Origin: JAWOJF01 sp046481785
Lineage (GTDB): Bacteria; Bacteroidota; Ignavibacteria; Ignavibacteriales; Ignavibacteriaceae
Reading direction: 5' to 3'
Assembly: GCA_046481785.1 (NCBI GenBank)
Contig: JAWOJF010000354.1
Location: forward strand, 1 to 13,457
DNA: 13,457 nt
This document shows, piece after piece, positions 6,646 through 13,457 of this stretch. Numbering within the stretch: the stretch's first letter is position 1; the number at the start of each line of letters is the position of its first letter. A program made the position numbers and the translations under genes. Below the pieces are notes generated by a model that saw nothing but the letters and a program-made list of their open reading frames with translations, had not been told where the DNA came from and did no database searches.

Positions 6646-9405
6646 TTATCCCGTTCTACCCAATCCGCTGGCAATTGCATTAACCGTTACAAGCACACGG
6701 TTTAATGTTTCCTTAACCGTAAGTGAATTATTTGATTTTATCTCTTCTCTCCATTGTGAAAGCAGTTTAACCTGCTGGTAATGAAGAGGAGTTAATGCTT
6801 TATCCCTGTATGTTAATGATAGATGAAGTCTTGGGCGCCTTACCTGAACAGGCGTTTCAAACAGCTTAAGAAGCATTTCCTGAGTACGTTCGTATTCTTC
6901 CAATATGATGCCGAGAAACTTATCTTTGATTTTCTCATCACTTACTATTCCTGCATAAAACTTCATTATTAGCGGGTTAGCCGAAGCAACCATTGCTTCA
7001 ACATTATTCATTATGTTGTTTATAATACTCCAGTTTTCACCCTCGCTCCGGATTAGATTAAAACTTTTTTCATCCTCTTTAAATAATGATTCAAGGGCAG
7101 AACCAACACCATACCAGCCGGTAAGAAAAAAACGTGACTGGCTCCAACTGAAAACCCAGGGGATTGCCCTAAGATCGGCAAGAGTGCGTTTACCTGTTCT
7201 GCGCGGCGGGCGTGAACCAATCCGGCTGTGTTCAAGTATATCAATTGGTGTTGCCTGACTGTAGAAGGTCATAAATGATTCTTCATTTAATAAACCTGTA
7301 TAACTTTCTTTGCTTTTTTCCGAGAGGTAAGAAATAATATCCTTATACTCATTGCTTTCATATTTTAGACTGGGTTTTTTGAGAACTTTTGAAGTTGTTC
7401 CTGCAAGCAGAAGTTCAAGATTATGTGTGGCATTAACAAGGTTTGCATATTTCTGGGAGATTGTTTCACCTTGTTCAGTAAGTCTTATATCACCCGACAT
7501 GCCCGGCGGCAGTGCCTCAAGAAAGCGCTGTGTTGGGCCTGCACCGCGGCTAACCGTTCCGCCGCGCCCATGAAAGAAACGCAGTTTTACTCCGCGTGTT
7601 TTTGCTGCTTCTGTCATTTTACTCTGGGCTATGTACAAATTCCACTGACTTGCAAGTATACCTCCGTCTTTGTTGCTGTCGCTGTAGCCTATCATTATCT
7701 GCTGCACTGGTGAAGAGTAATTATTAGATACTTTATGATATTCAAGGCTCCTTTTTGTTACATCAAAGTCAAGAAACGCACTTAATATTTGGCTGCTTTC
7801 ATGCAGGTCTTCTATTGTTTCAAATAACGGGACAACCTGTAGTTTGCATACAAGACCACTGCCATTGTTAAAAGTTATTCCAGCCTCCCTGGTTAACAGA
7901 TACACAACCAGCAGATCTGAAAGGCTCCTGGTCATACTTACAATAAGTGACCCTATCCCGTCTGCGCCGTATTTGTTTATATACCGGGCAATAATGTTAT
8001 AACATCCCAGAGTTTTATCAGCCTCTTCACCAACACTGCTGCCCTGAAGTAAAAACGGACGCGGAGATTTTAATTCTTTCGTAAGAAATTTTACTCTCTG
8101 TTCCTCAGGCCATTCACCGAAATTTTCACCATCTGCAACTCCGGCAGCTTTTAGTATCTGTGATACAGCGTTATCATGGTATTTGCTGTTTTGTCTTATA
8201 TCAAGTTTGGCCAGATGAAAACCAAAAGCAGCAACAGTAAGATATGTTCTTCTTACTTCCATTATGGACAGGTGTTTTGCATTTATCTGCATAAGTGAAT
8301 CATGCAGAAGCTGAAGATCATCCAGCAGTTCCTTTTGGGACTTGTATGTTCCTTCATGTTCGTTAAGTTTTGTTGCATGATCTCTTATTACTTCTACGGG
8401 GAGCCTTGCAATAAGAAGATTAAGGAATTGGCGCCATGGTTCATCCGGGTTTCTCATTACTGCTTCCGTTCCCTGTTCGCCGAGCAGTGAAACATAGTCC
8501 ATTATTTTATTTTTTAATTTGTCCGGAACCGGCTGAAGTAAACCCGATAAGCTTAACCTGGAAACCAATTCAACCAATCTTCTGCGTATTATGATAAAAG
8601 CATTTAACCGTAAAGTAACAAGAGCATCAAGAGTAATTTCAGGTGTAACAAAAGGATGTCCGTCCCGGTCACCCCCCACCCATGATCCAAAAGATAATTT
8701 GGGATGAAAGGTGAGATCATTAAACCGGTTTAAAGAAAAGCCTGCTTCCTTCCATGCTGCCCGCAGGCGTGTATCAAGAAGGGGGAGTGTTTCAGGAAAA
8801 ATATTTTTAAAGTAGTATATAATATTTCTTATTTCGGAGGGGACATCAGGCCTTTCAAGAAATATTTCGCCTGTTCTCCATAATCTTTCAAGCACTGATT
8901 TTATTTCCTCCCGGATTGTCTGCTTCTCCAGAGGTGTCCACATTTCATTTTCTCTTTTTACAAGAAGCAAATACAGTTCGCGGTGATGCTCCAGAACAGT
9001 TGCGCGTTTGGCTTCCGTTGGATGCGCTGTTAAAACAGGTTCAACGCGTATTTCCGGCAGTGCTTCGGCAATTGTATCTTCAGAGCATTCTTCATCCCGA
9101 AGATGTTTAATTGTATTTCCCCACAATCCCGGTTCTTCAGTTATACCTTTTTGTTTTTCGATCTCCCTTCTTATTTGTATTGCTGTGTTTTCTTCAACCA
9201 TATTAAGAAGATAAAATGCAATTGAATATAATTGTGAAAGACGGTCATCATGCTTGCTTTTTAATACAATGTAAGTTTCTTTATCAAAAATTTTTCTCCA
9301 TGGAAGAAGTTCTGCAAGTTCTTTCTCGCCAATCTCTATAAGCATCTCATGGAAACAGTCAATTAGGTAATTAATATCTTGTGAAATTTTTTGTGTTATG
9401 TTCAT
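6646..9405 (-). CDS. ppc: Phosphoenolpyruvate carboxylase
   Basis: This cytosolic enzyme adds bicarbonate to PEP to give oxaloacetate and phosphate (EC 4.1.1.31), replenishing the TCA cycle. It has 919 residues, full length for the family. Signature motifs in order are VEPVLTAHPTEAKR (121-134) with catalytic His128, SWVGGDRDGHPFVT (241-254), LDIRQNS (401-407), KLQVVPLFETIEDL (521-534), GYSDSNKDGG (573-582), the mobile loop FHGRGGTVSRGAGPT (611-625), RLTEQGE (641-647), and near the C-terminus a RAIPWVFSWSQ block. The loop has SRGAG where the E. coli enzyme has GRGGA, and the protein ends GRTG rather than the common NTG; both look like sub-family variants. The start is preceded by A-rich sequence without a clear Shine-Dalgarno. 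It runs opposite in reaction sense to the nearby pckA. Confidence 0.98.
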   Translation of the reverse strand: MNITQKISQDINYLIDCFHEMLIEIGEKELAELLPWRKIFDKETYIVLKSKHDDRLSQLYSIAFYLLNMVEENTAIQIRREIEKQKGITEEPGLWGNTIKHLRDEECSEDTIAEALPEIRVEPVLTAHPTEAKRATVLEHHRELYLLLVKRENEMWTPLEKQTIREEIKSVLERLWRTGEIFLERPDVPSEIRNIIYYFKNIFPETLPLLDTRLRAAWKEAGFSLNRFNDLTFHPKLSFGSWVGGDRDGHPFVTPEITLDALVTLRLNAFIIIRRRLVELVSRLSLSGLLQPVPDKLKNKIMDYVSLLGEQGTEAVMRNPDEPWRQFLNLLIARLPVEVIRDHATKLNEHEGTYKSQKELLDDLQLLHDSLMQINAKHLSIMEVRRTYLTVAAFGFHLAKLDIRQNSKYHDNAVSQILKAAGVADGENFGEWPEEQRVKFLTKELKSPRPFLLQGSSVGEEADKTLGCYNIIARYINKYGADGIGSLIVSMTRSLSDLLVVYLLTREAGITFNNGSGLVCKLQVVPLFETIEDLHESSQILSAFLDFDVTKRSLEYHKVSNNYSSPVQQIMIGYSDSNKDGGILASQWNLYIAQSKMTEAAKTRGVKLRFFHGRGGTVSRGAGPTQRFLEALPPGMSGDIRLTEQGETISQKYANLVNATHNLELLLAGTTSKVLKKPSLKYESNEYKDIISYLSEKSKESYTGLLNEESFMTFYSQATPIDILEHSRIGSRPPRRTGKRTLADLRAIPWVFSWSQSRFFLTGWYGVGSALESLFKEDEKSFNLIRSEGENWSIINNIMNNVEAMVASANPLIMKFYAGIVSDEKIKDKFLGIILEEYERTQEMLLKLFETPVQVRRPRLHLSLTYRDKALTPLHYQQVKLLSQWREEIKSNNSLTVKETLNRVLVTVNAIASGLGRTG

Positions 9406-9446
9406 TGTTACAGTTTTTTTTCGTTATGATAGGTAAATTACAAAAG

Positions 9447-9536
9447 GCCGGAATTCTAAACAAAACCGGCTGAAAATGAAGTGATGGGCTTCAGCGGCGT
9501 TTTACCCGCAAAAACGAGAAGGGGAGTTCTATTCCC
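9447..9536. promoter_or_regulatory. Cluster of short stem-loops between ppc and ndh
   Basis: Within the 183-base divergent spacer, four small inverted repeats follow one another. They are GCCGG/CCGGC (9447-9451, 9466-9470), TGAAG/CTTCA (9477-9481, 9489-9493), CGTTTT/AAAACG (9498-9503, 9511-9516) and GGGA/TCCC (9522-9525, 9533-9536). The first could be an operator; together they could form a folded leader RNA for ndh. The stems are only 4-6 bp and I match them to no known riboswitch. Confidence 0.25.
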
Positions 9537-9588
9537 AATTATCGAAAATTTCATAAGTTTGTAATTAACAACTAATTCAGACATAAGC

Positions 9589-10842
9589 ATGGAAAATAAA
9601 AAAGTAGTAATTATTGGTGCCGGTTTTGGCGGATTGCTGGCGGCTCAGCAGTTAAAAAATTCAGAATATGATATTACAATTGTTGATAAAACAAATTATC
9701 ATTTATTCCAGCCTCTTTTGTACCAGGTAGCTACAGCAGCACTTTCACCCGGGGATATTGCTTTTCCAATCAGATCAATTTTCAGCGGAAATAAAAATGT
9801 GAAAGTTTTAATGGGAGAAGTAATTAATATAAATAAGGAAAAGAAAATAGTTGAACTCAATGAGATTAAATTGCCTTTTGATTACCTTATAATAGCTACA
9901 GGTGCAAGGCATTCATATTTCGGTAATAATGAATGGGAACATTATGCGCCCGGTTTAAAAACAATTCATGATGCACTTTTTATAAGAGAAAAAATTCTTC
10001 GTTCATTGGAAGAAGCAGAAAAATGCAACCCTGAGCATTATCAGCGATATCTTACTTATATTATTATCGGCGGCGGACCAACCGGTGTAGAAATGGCAGG
10101 AGCGATTGCCGAAATAGCAAAAAAAGCATGGCTGCAGGATTTCAGAAATATTGATGCTTCTAAAACCCAGGTGTACTTAGTTGAAGCCTTACCCCGTATT
10201 CTTACTACTTATCCCGAAGAGCTTTCTAATGCAGCCAGGGAACAGCTTGAAGAAATTGGTGTAAAAGTGCTTTTAAACACTAAAGTTACTGATGTAAATG
10301 AAAAGGGGATTCAGGTAGGGGATAAATTTATAGAATCAGCTAATATAATATGGGCGGCAGGCAATGTTGTTTCACCTCTGTTAAAATCATTAAATGTTGA
10401 ATTAGACAGGGCGGGCAGAGTTCTGGTTAACAGCGATTTAAGTATTTCCGGTTCACCTGATATATTTGTAATTGGTGATGCAGCTGCCTATAAACTGGAT
10501 GACGGCTCCTTTCTTCCCGGTATTGCCCCTGTTGCAATGCAGCAGGGGAGATTTGTATCAAAACTTCTTAAAGAAAAGCAGCCCCCCGGTAAAAGAGATA
10601 AATTTAAATATAACGACAGGGGAATAATGGCTACTATCGGAAGAGCTAAGGCTATTGCTTTCATTAAAGGTTTTAAATTAACCGGATTTTTTGCATGGGC
10701 TGCCTGGTCTTTTGTGCACATTATGTTTCTGATTGGTTTTAGAAATCGAATAAGAGTAATGATGGAATGGGCTTGGTACTATATTACTTTTAGGCATGGA
10801 ATACGACTTATTACCGGGCAAAATAATAAGTATTACTACTAA
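9589..10842 (+). CDS. ndh: Type II NADH:quinone oxidoreductase (NDH-2)
   Basis: This FAD-containing enzyme at the cytoplasmic face of the inner membrane oxidises NADH and reduces quinone (probably menaquinone) without pumping protons. It has 417 residues. The FAD-binding Rossmann motif is IIGAGFGGL (8-16), with ATGA at 103-106. The NADH-binding motif is IIGGGPTGVEMAG (159-171), followed by Glu199 at the end of the next strand, which favours NADH over NADPH. IGDAAA (295-300) contacts FAD, and APVAMQQGR (313-321) carries the A-x2-QG quinone-site signature. FQPLLYQVATAALSPGDIAF (40-59) is typical of bacterial NDH-2. The C-terminal part (about 364-400) is hydrophobic and aromatic with an Arg cluster and should anchor the protein to the membrane. 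It is divergent from ppc and stands as a single gene. No obvious terminator follows. Confidence 0.95.
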   Translation: MENKKVVIIGAGFGGLLAAQQLKNSEYDITIVDKTNYHLFQPLLYQVATAALSPGDIAFPIRSIFSGNKNVKVLMGEVININKEKKIVELNEIKLPFDYLIIATGARHSYFGNNEWEHYAPGLKTIHDALFIREKILRSLEEAEKCNPEHYQRYLTYIIIGGGPTGVEMAGAIAEIAKKAWLQDFRNIDASKTQVYLVEALPRILTTYPEELSNAAREQLEEIGVKVLLNTKVTDVNEKGIQVGDKFIESANIIWAAGNVVSPLLKSLNVELDRAGRVLVNSDLSISGSPDIFVIGDAAAYKLDDGSFLPGIAPVAMQQGRFVSKLLKEKQPPGKRDKFKYNDRGIMATIGRAKAIAFIKGFKLTGFFAWAAWSFVHIMFLIGFRNRIRVMMEWAWYYITFRHGIRLITGQNNKYYY

Positions 10843-11043
10843 TTTTTTCCCTGATTATTTATAATAATACATAATATAATAATTTTGTTTTTTTAATAAT
10901 ACAAACTATATTCCTGTATATAAACCAATAAAGAATTATTTAATAAGGGTTTAACGGATAAATAAACAGAAATTTACTTTTTAAGTGTAAATAGTTGTTT
11001 GCTTTTTTCATATCAGGGAAATTTATTAAGGACCATATACAGA

Positions 11044-12135
11044 ATGCCAAGTAAGATTAATATACTTATTGCAGAAGATGAAAGTATAATTGCCAAGGAT
11101 ATTGCGCAAACATTAAAAAAATTAGGTTACAATGTTTTAGCTGTTGTCAGGTCCGGTGAAGATGGTTTTGAATATGCTAAGAAACTTAATCCCGACCTGG
11201 TTTTACTTGATATAATGCTCGAAGGGGAAATGACAGGTATTGAAGCCGCTGAAAAAATAAAAAATCATTTAGATATTCCATTTATATTTTTAACTGCCCT
11301 TGCCGATGAAGAAACTCTTCACCGCGCCAAAGTAACAGAACCTTTTGGATATATAATTAAACCTTTTGATGAAAGGGCTTTGCATACTTCCATTGAAATG
11401 GCATTATACAAACACCAGATAAATTTTAAACTTAAACAAAGAACCCAGGAACTTGAAGAGGAAAGAGTAAAATCTAATAAACTCCTTCATAACATACTTC
11501 CTGCCGATATAATTAACGAACTCCGTGAAAAAGGTATTATCGAACCGCGTGAATTTAAAATGGTTACTCTTCTTTTTACCGATTTCCAGGGTTTTACCAC
11601 TTTATCATCTCAAATGCCTCCTGATAAACTTGTGGAAGAATTAAATGATATTTTTAAAAATTTTGACGGTATTACTGATAAATATGGACTTGAAAAGTTA
11701 AAAACCATTGGCGATTCTTATATGGCTGCCGGAGGATTGCCCAGGGAATCCGATGATCATGCGGTTAGAGTTGTGCTTGCTGCCGGTGAAATGCAGGATT
11801 ATATTAAAAAAAGAAGTAGTTCTTCTGAATTTAAGTGGATAATGAGAGCCGGGATTCACTCGGGGAATGTTATTGCCGGCGTTGTGGGAACACACAAATA
11901 TACTTACGATGTATGGGGTGATACTGTGAACATTGCCAGCCGTATGGAACGCCACTGCGAGCCTGGAAAAATAAATGTTACTTCTGTAACTCACGAATTG
12001 ATTAAAGATTTTTTTGACTGTGAATATCGTGGAAAAGCTGAAGTTGCAAAAACAGTAACTGTTGATATGTACCAGGTTATAAAACAAAAAGAAAATGCTC
12101 CTGATTTTAGAACCAAAAAATCTCTCCAAATATGA
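11044..12135 (+). CDS. Response regulator with class III adenylate cyclase output domain (copy 1)
   Basis: This 363-residue soluble protein probably makes cAMP from ATP under phosphorelay control. The receiver domain (about 5-122) has Glu11-Asp12, phospho-acceptor Asp56 (DLVLLDIM), Thr84 and Lys106 (IIKPF). A charged coiled-coil linker (about 126-148) leads to LLHNILPADIINELREKG (147-164), the signalling element usual before class III cyclase domains. The cyclase domain (about 170-350) has metal Asp180 in FTDFQGFT, metal Asp224 in KTIGDSYMA, adenine-selecting Lys220 and Asp289 (YDVWGD), and transition-state Asn296 and Arg300 (NIASR). The Lys/Asp pair predicts adenylate rather than guanylate cyclase. 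I chose ATG 11044 (AAGGA 11 bases upstream); a TTG at 10999 in the same frame would add 15 residues outside the domain. A paralogue follows 236 bases downstream. Confidence 0.93.
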   Translation: MPSKINILIAEDESIIAKDIAQTLKKLGYNVLAVVRSGEDGFEYAKKLNPDLVLLDIMLEGEMTGIEAAEKIKNHLDIPFIFLTALADEETLHRAKVTEPFGYIIKPFDERALHTSIEMALYKHQINFKLKQRTQELEEERVKSNKLLHNILPADIINELREKGIIEPREFKMVTLLFTDFQGFTTLSSQMPPDKLVEELNDIFKNFDGITDKYGLEKLKTIGDSYMAAGGLPRESDDHAVRVVLAAGEMQDYIKKRSSSSEFKWIMRAGIHSGNVIAGVVGTHKYTYDVWGDTVNIASRMERHCEPGKINVTSVTHELIKDFFDCEYRGKAEVAKTVTVDMYQVIKQKENAPDFRTKKSLQI

Positions 12136-12161
12136 AATATTTTCGCACCAGCGAATATTTC
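12134..12161 (+). terminator. Stem-loop overlapping the stop of the first cyclase
   Basis: GAAATATT-TT-CGC, loop ACCA, then GCGAATATTTC forms an 11-bp stem with a 2-base bulge. It begins within the TGA stop codon. The following TCCTTACTT is pyrimidine-rich but not a U-run, so termination efficiency is uncertain. It separates the two cyclase genes and, with the 236-base gap and a strong ribosome site for copy 2, suggests they are not simply co-translated. Confidence 0.45.
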
Positions 12162-12371
12162 TCCTTACTTAATTAAACTTTTCCAATGTGAACCACGTCA
12201 AATAGGACAGAAATCACATCATTTAGGGCAATTATCCAGGTGGCATAATTTTGGTATCCCGGTATATGACTTAATGAATAATTCGGACTTCAAATTGAAA
12301 ATGATTTGCTACCTATGATCCTCTGGTGATTCCTTTCTTTTTAGTAACTATTAACATTTTTTGAGGAGTAT

Positions 12372-13418
12372 ATGGATACCCAGCAAGTCAGAATATTAAT
12401 TGCCGAAGATGAAAGTATAATTGCACTTGACATAAAAAATATTCTTGAGAAATCAGGTTATCAGATTATATCAGTTGTAAGCAATGGTGATGAGGCGCTA
12501 AAAATACTATCTGCTGAAAGATCAGATCTGGTTTTAATGGATATTCATTTAGGTGAAAACAAGAACGGAATAGAAGTTGCTGAAGTTATTAATAAAAATT
12601 ACTCAATTCCTGTTATTTATCTAACAGCCTTAACAGATGATGAAACTTTTCAGAGGGCACAAAAGACAGAACCACTCGGGTATATTTTAAAACCGTTTGA
12701 TGATAAAACATTATTGGCTGCTGTAGAAAAGGCACTGGATAAAAATTCCATTGAGGTTGAGCTAAAAAAAAAATCCTGTGAGCCGGGAAATGGAAAAGTT
12801 AAAAATGAGGGCCTGCCCGATTATGTTATGCCGGAATTAAGAAATAAGGGGGTAGTATCACCCCGATTGTATGAAAATATTTCGATACTGTTTTCTGATT
12901 TTGAAGCAGTTAATGAAGATATGGATGATATTCCCCCCGATGTTTTTCTAAATGAACTAAACGATATATTCATTCATATGGATATTATTACTAAAAAATA
13001 TGGTTTGGAAAAACTGAAAACTGCCGGCGATATATATTTGATTTACGGCGGCATATCTTATGATTCAGGTGATCATGCCAGAAGGATGATAATGGCAGCA
13101 ATTGAAATGCTTACTTACCTTGAGCACCGAAACATGCACTCTGAATATAAATGGTCTATGCGCGCAGGAATAAATACCGGTAAAGTAGTTGCCGGAATTG
13201 TTGGTGTAAATGAACGCATTTATGATATATGGGGGGATGCAGTAAATATTGCCAGCAGGATGGAAACATCGGCTGACCATGGGAAAATTAATATATCGGG
13301 TGCAACATACCAGTATATTAAAGACGGATGCGGACCCGCATGTCCGGTGGTTCGTCAAGCCACACGCAGTTGGTGGTACCGTTCGGCGAGGCCTTTCAGC
13401 CCTTGCTGTTGCCAATAG
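12372..13418 (+). CDS. Response regulator with class III cyclase domain (copy 2), 3' end replaced by foreign sequence
   Basis: This is a paralogue of the preceding gene; both share GAAGATGAAAGTATAATTGC near the start (11074-11093, 12405-12424). ATG 12372 has GAGGAG five bases upstream. The receiver has Asp57, Thr85 and Lys107. All six cyclase residues are kept: Asp176, Asp220, Lys216, Asp285, Asn292 and Arg296. Two features differ from copy 1. The phosphate-binding turn FTDFQGFTTL reads FSDFEAVNED, and the linker is five residues shorter with CEPGNG (136-141), which should break the coiled coil. Homology stops at YIKD (residue 318, base 13324). The remaining 30 codons to the TAG at 13416-13418 are GC-rich, Cys/Trp/Arg-rich and unlike copy 1, so the true C-terminus (about 45 residues by comparison) is missing. 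Activity, alone or as a heterodimer, is unknown. Confidence 0.85.
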   Translation: MDTQQVRILIAEDESIIALDIKNILEKSGYQIISVVSNGDEALKILSAERSDLVLMDIHLGENKNGIEVAEVINKNYSIPVIYLTALTDDETFQRAQKTEPLGYILKPFDDKTLLAAVEKALDKNSIEVELKKKSCEPGNGKVKNEGLPDYVMPELRNKGVVSPRLYENISILFSDFEAVNEDMDDIPPDVFLNELNDIFIHMDIITKKYGLEKLKTAGDIYLIYGGISYDSGDHARRMIMAAIEMLTYLEHRNMHSEYKWSMRAGINTGKVVAGIVGVNERIYDIWGDAVNIASRMETSADHGKINISGATYQYIKDGCGPACPVVRQATRSWWYRSARPFSPCCCQ

Positions 13419-13457
13419 GCATTGCTCAGGCCCTCATTGACCACAGGTGAGGCCGCC
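13325..13457 (-). mobile_element. GC-rich foreign segment, probable group II intron 3' part
   Basis: About 62% GC here contrasts with the AT-rich rest of the window, and the change coincides with loss of homology in the second cyclase. A stem-loop sits at the boundary (13325-13346): CGGA pairs with TCCG, TGCGG with CCGCA, with a two-base TG bulge on the 3' side and a tiny loop. On the minus strand, 33 open codons end in TGA 8 bases before this hairpin. That is the arrangement seen at the 3' end of group II intron reading frames. Only about 30 bases separate stop codon and host sequence, too few for complete domains V and VI, so a clean intron insertion is not shown. Confidence 0.5.
13355..13456 (-). 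CDS. C-terminal fragment of probable group II intron-encoded maturase/reverse transcriptase (partial)
   Basis: The minus strand is open from the window edge to a TGA at 13355-13357, giving 33 residues that include NEGLSNAYWQQQGLKGLAER and end HQLRVA. The pattern of an Asn-Ala-Tyr/Trp turn, an aromatic-Gln-rich helix start, Gly-Leu, a short helix and a basic end resembles the C-termini of many group II intron-encoded proteins. The plus-strand reading is the artificial tail of the cyclase and much less protein-like. The 5' part lies outside the window. The family call rests on recall of a short C-terminal pattern plus the adjacent hairpin; another transposable-element protein is possible. Confidence 0.45.
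   Translation of the reverse strand, partial: AASPVVNEGLSNAYWQQQGLKGLAERYHQLRVA

Noticed and set aside
10999..11043. TTG start adding 15 residues to the first REC-cyclase
   Set aside because: The added residues lie outside the receiver fold and have no counterpart in the paralogue, which starts at the equivalent of ATG 11044.
12231..12255. Possible sigma-54 promoter (TGGCAT ... TTGG) upstream of the second cyclase
   Set aside because: The GG-to-GC spacing is one base short and the -12 GC is replaced by GG.
13325..13418. Cys/Trp-rich C-terminus of the second cyclase as a genuine new domain
   Set aside because: It begins exactly at the GC jump, has no similarity to copy 1, and lies opposite a more protein-like minus-strand frame.

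Overview
The window is AT-rich chromosomal DNA (clearly below 40% GC by eye) with tightly packed metabolic and signalling genes. The gene content suggests a free-living bacterium of the Bacteroidota/Chlorobiota/Ignavibacteriota group, and an Ignavibacteria-like organism is my best guess. It includes an ATP-dependent PEP carboxykinase, a PEP carboxylase of the SRGAGP sub-type, the NSAR/OSBS-type MenC, a type II NADH dehydrogenase, a short Crp/Fnr regulator and REC-cyclase response regulators. This placement is inferred from protein character, not from a marker gene.

Layout. Positions 1-246 hold no convincing gene. An unrecognised 246-residue protein with a HEPN-like R-x4-H motif lies at 247-987 (+). 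It converges on a minus-strand operon of a class I aminotransferase (2713-3930) and pckA (1070-2716), coupled by an ATGA stop/start overlap and followed by two stem-loops. Divergent from that operon is a Crp/Fnr-family regulator (4205-4786, +). Next come a 325-base spacer with a strong palindrome and a small three-helix DUF4405-type membrane protein (5112-5456, +). That gene ends 4 bases before the end of menC (5461-6567, -), which follows ppc (6646-9405, -) with a 78-base gap. Divergent from ppc is ndh (9589-10842, +). Two tandem paralogous response regulators with class III adenylate cyclase output domains follow (11044-12135 and 12372 onward, +).

How the genes fit together. The aminotransferase, PEP carboxykinase and PEP carboxylase all act at the aspartate/oxaloacetate/PEP node, with the two carboxyl-transfer enzymes running in opposite directions. 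MenC makes a menaquinone precursor and NDH-2 reduces quinone with NADH, so the two belong to one respiratory theme. The small DUF4405 membrane protein may belong there too. The two REC-cyclases would turn histidine-kinase phosphorylation into cAMP. The Crp-like protein lacks the usual cAMP-binding arginine motif, so it is probably not their receptor.

The right edge is abnormal. From about 13325 the sequence jumps to about 62% GC. The second cyclase loses homology to its paralogue, and the other strand encodes the C-terminus of what looks like a group II intron maturase. A hairpin sits exactly at the junction. This is either an insertion that breaks the cyclase or, more likely, a chimeric contig end. 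I found no tRNA, rRNA or CRISPR array.
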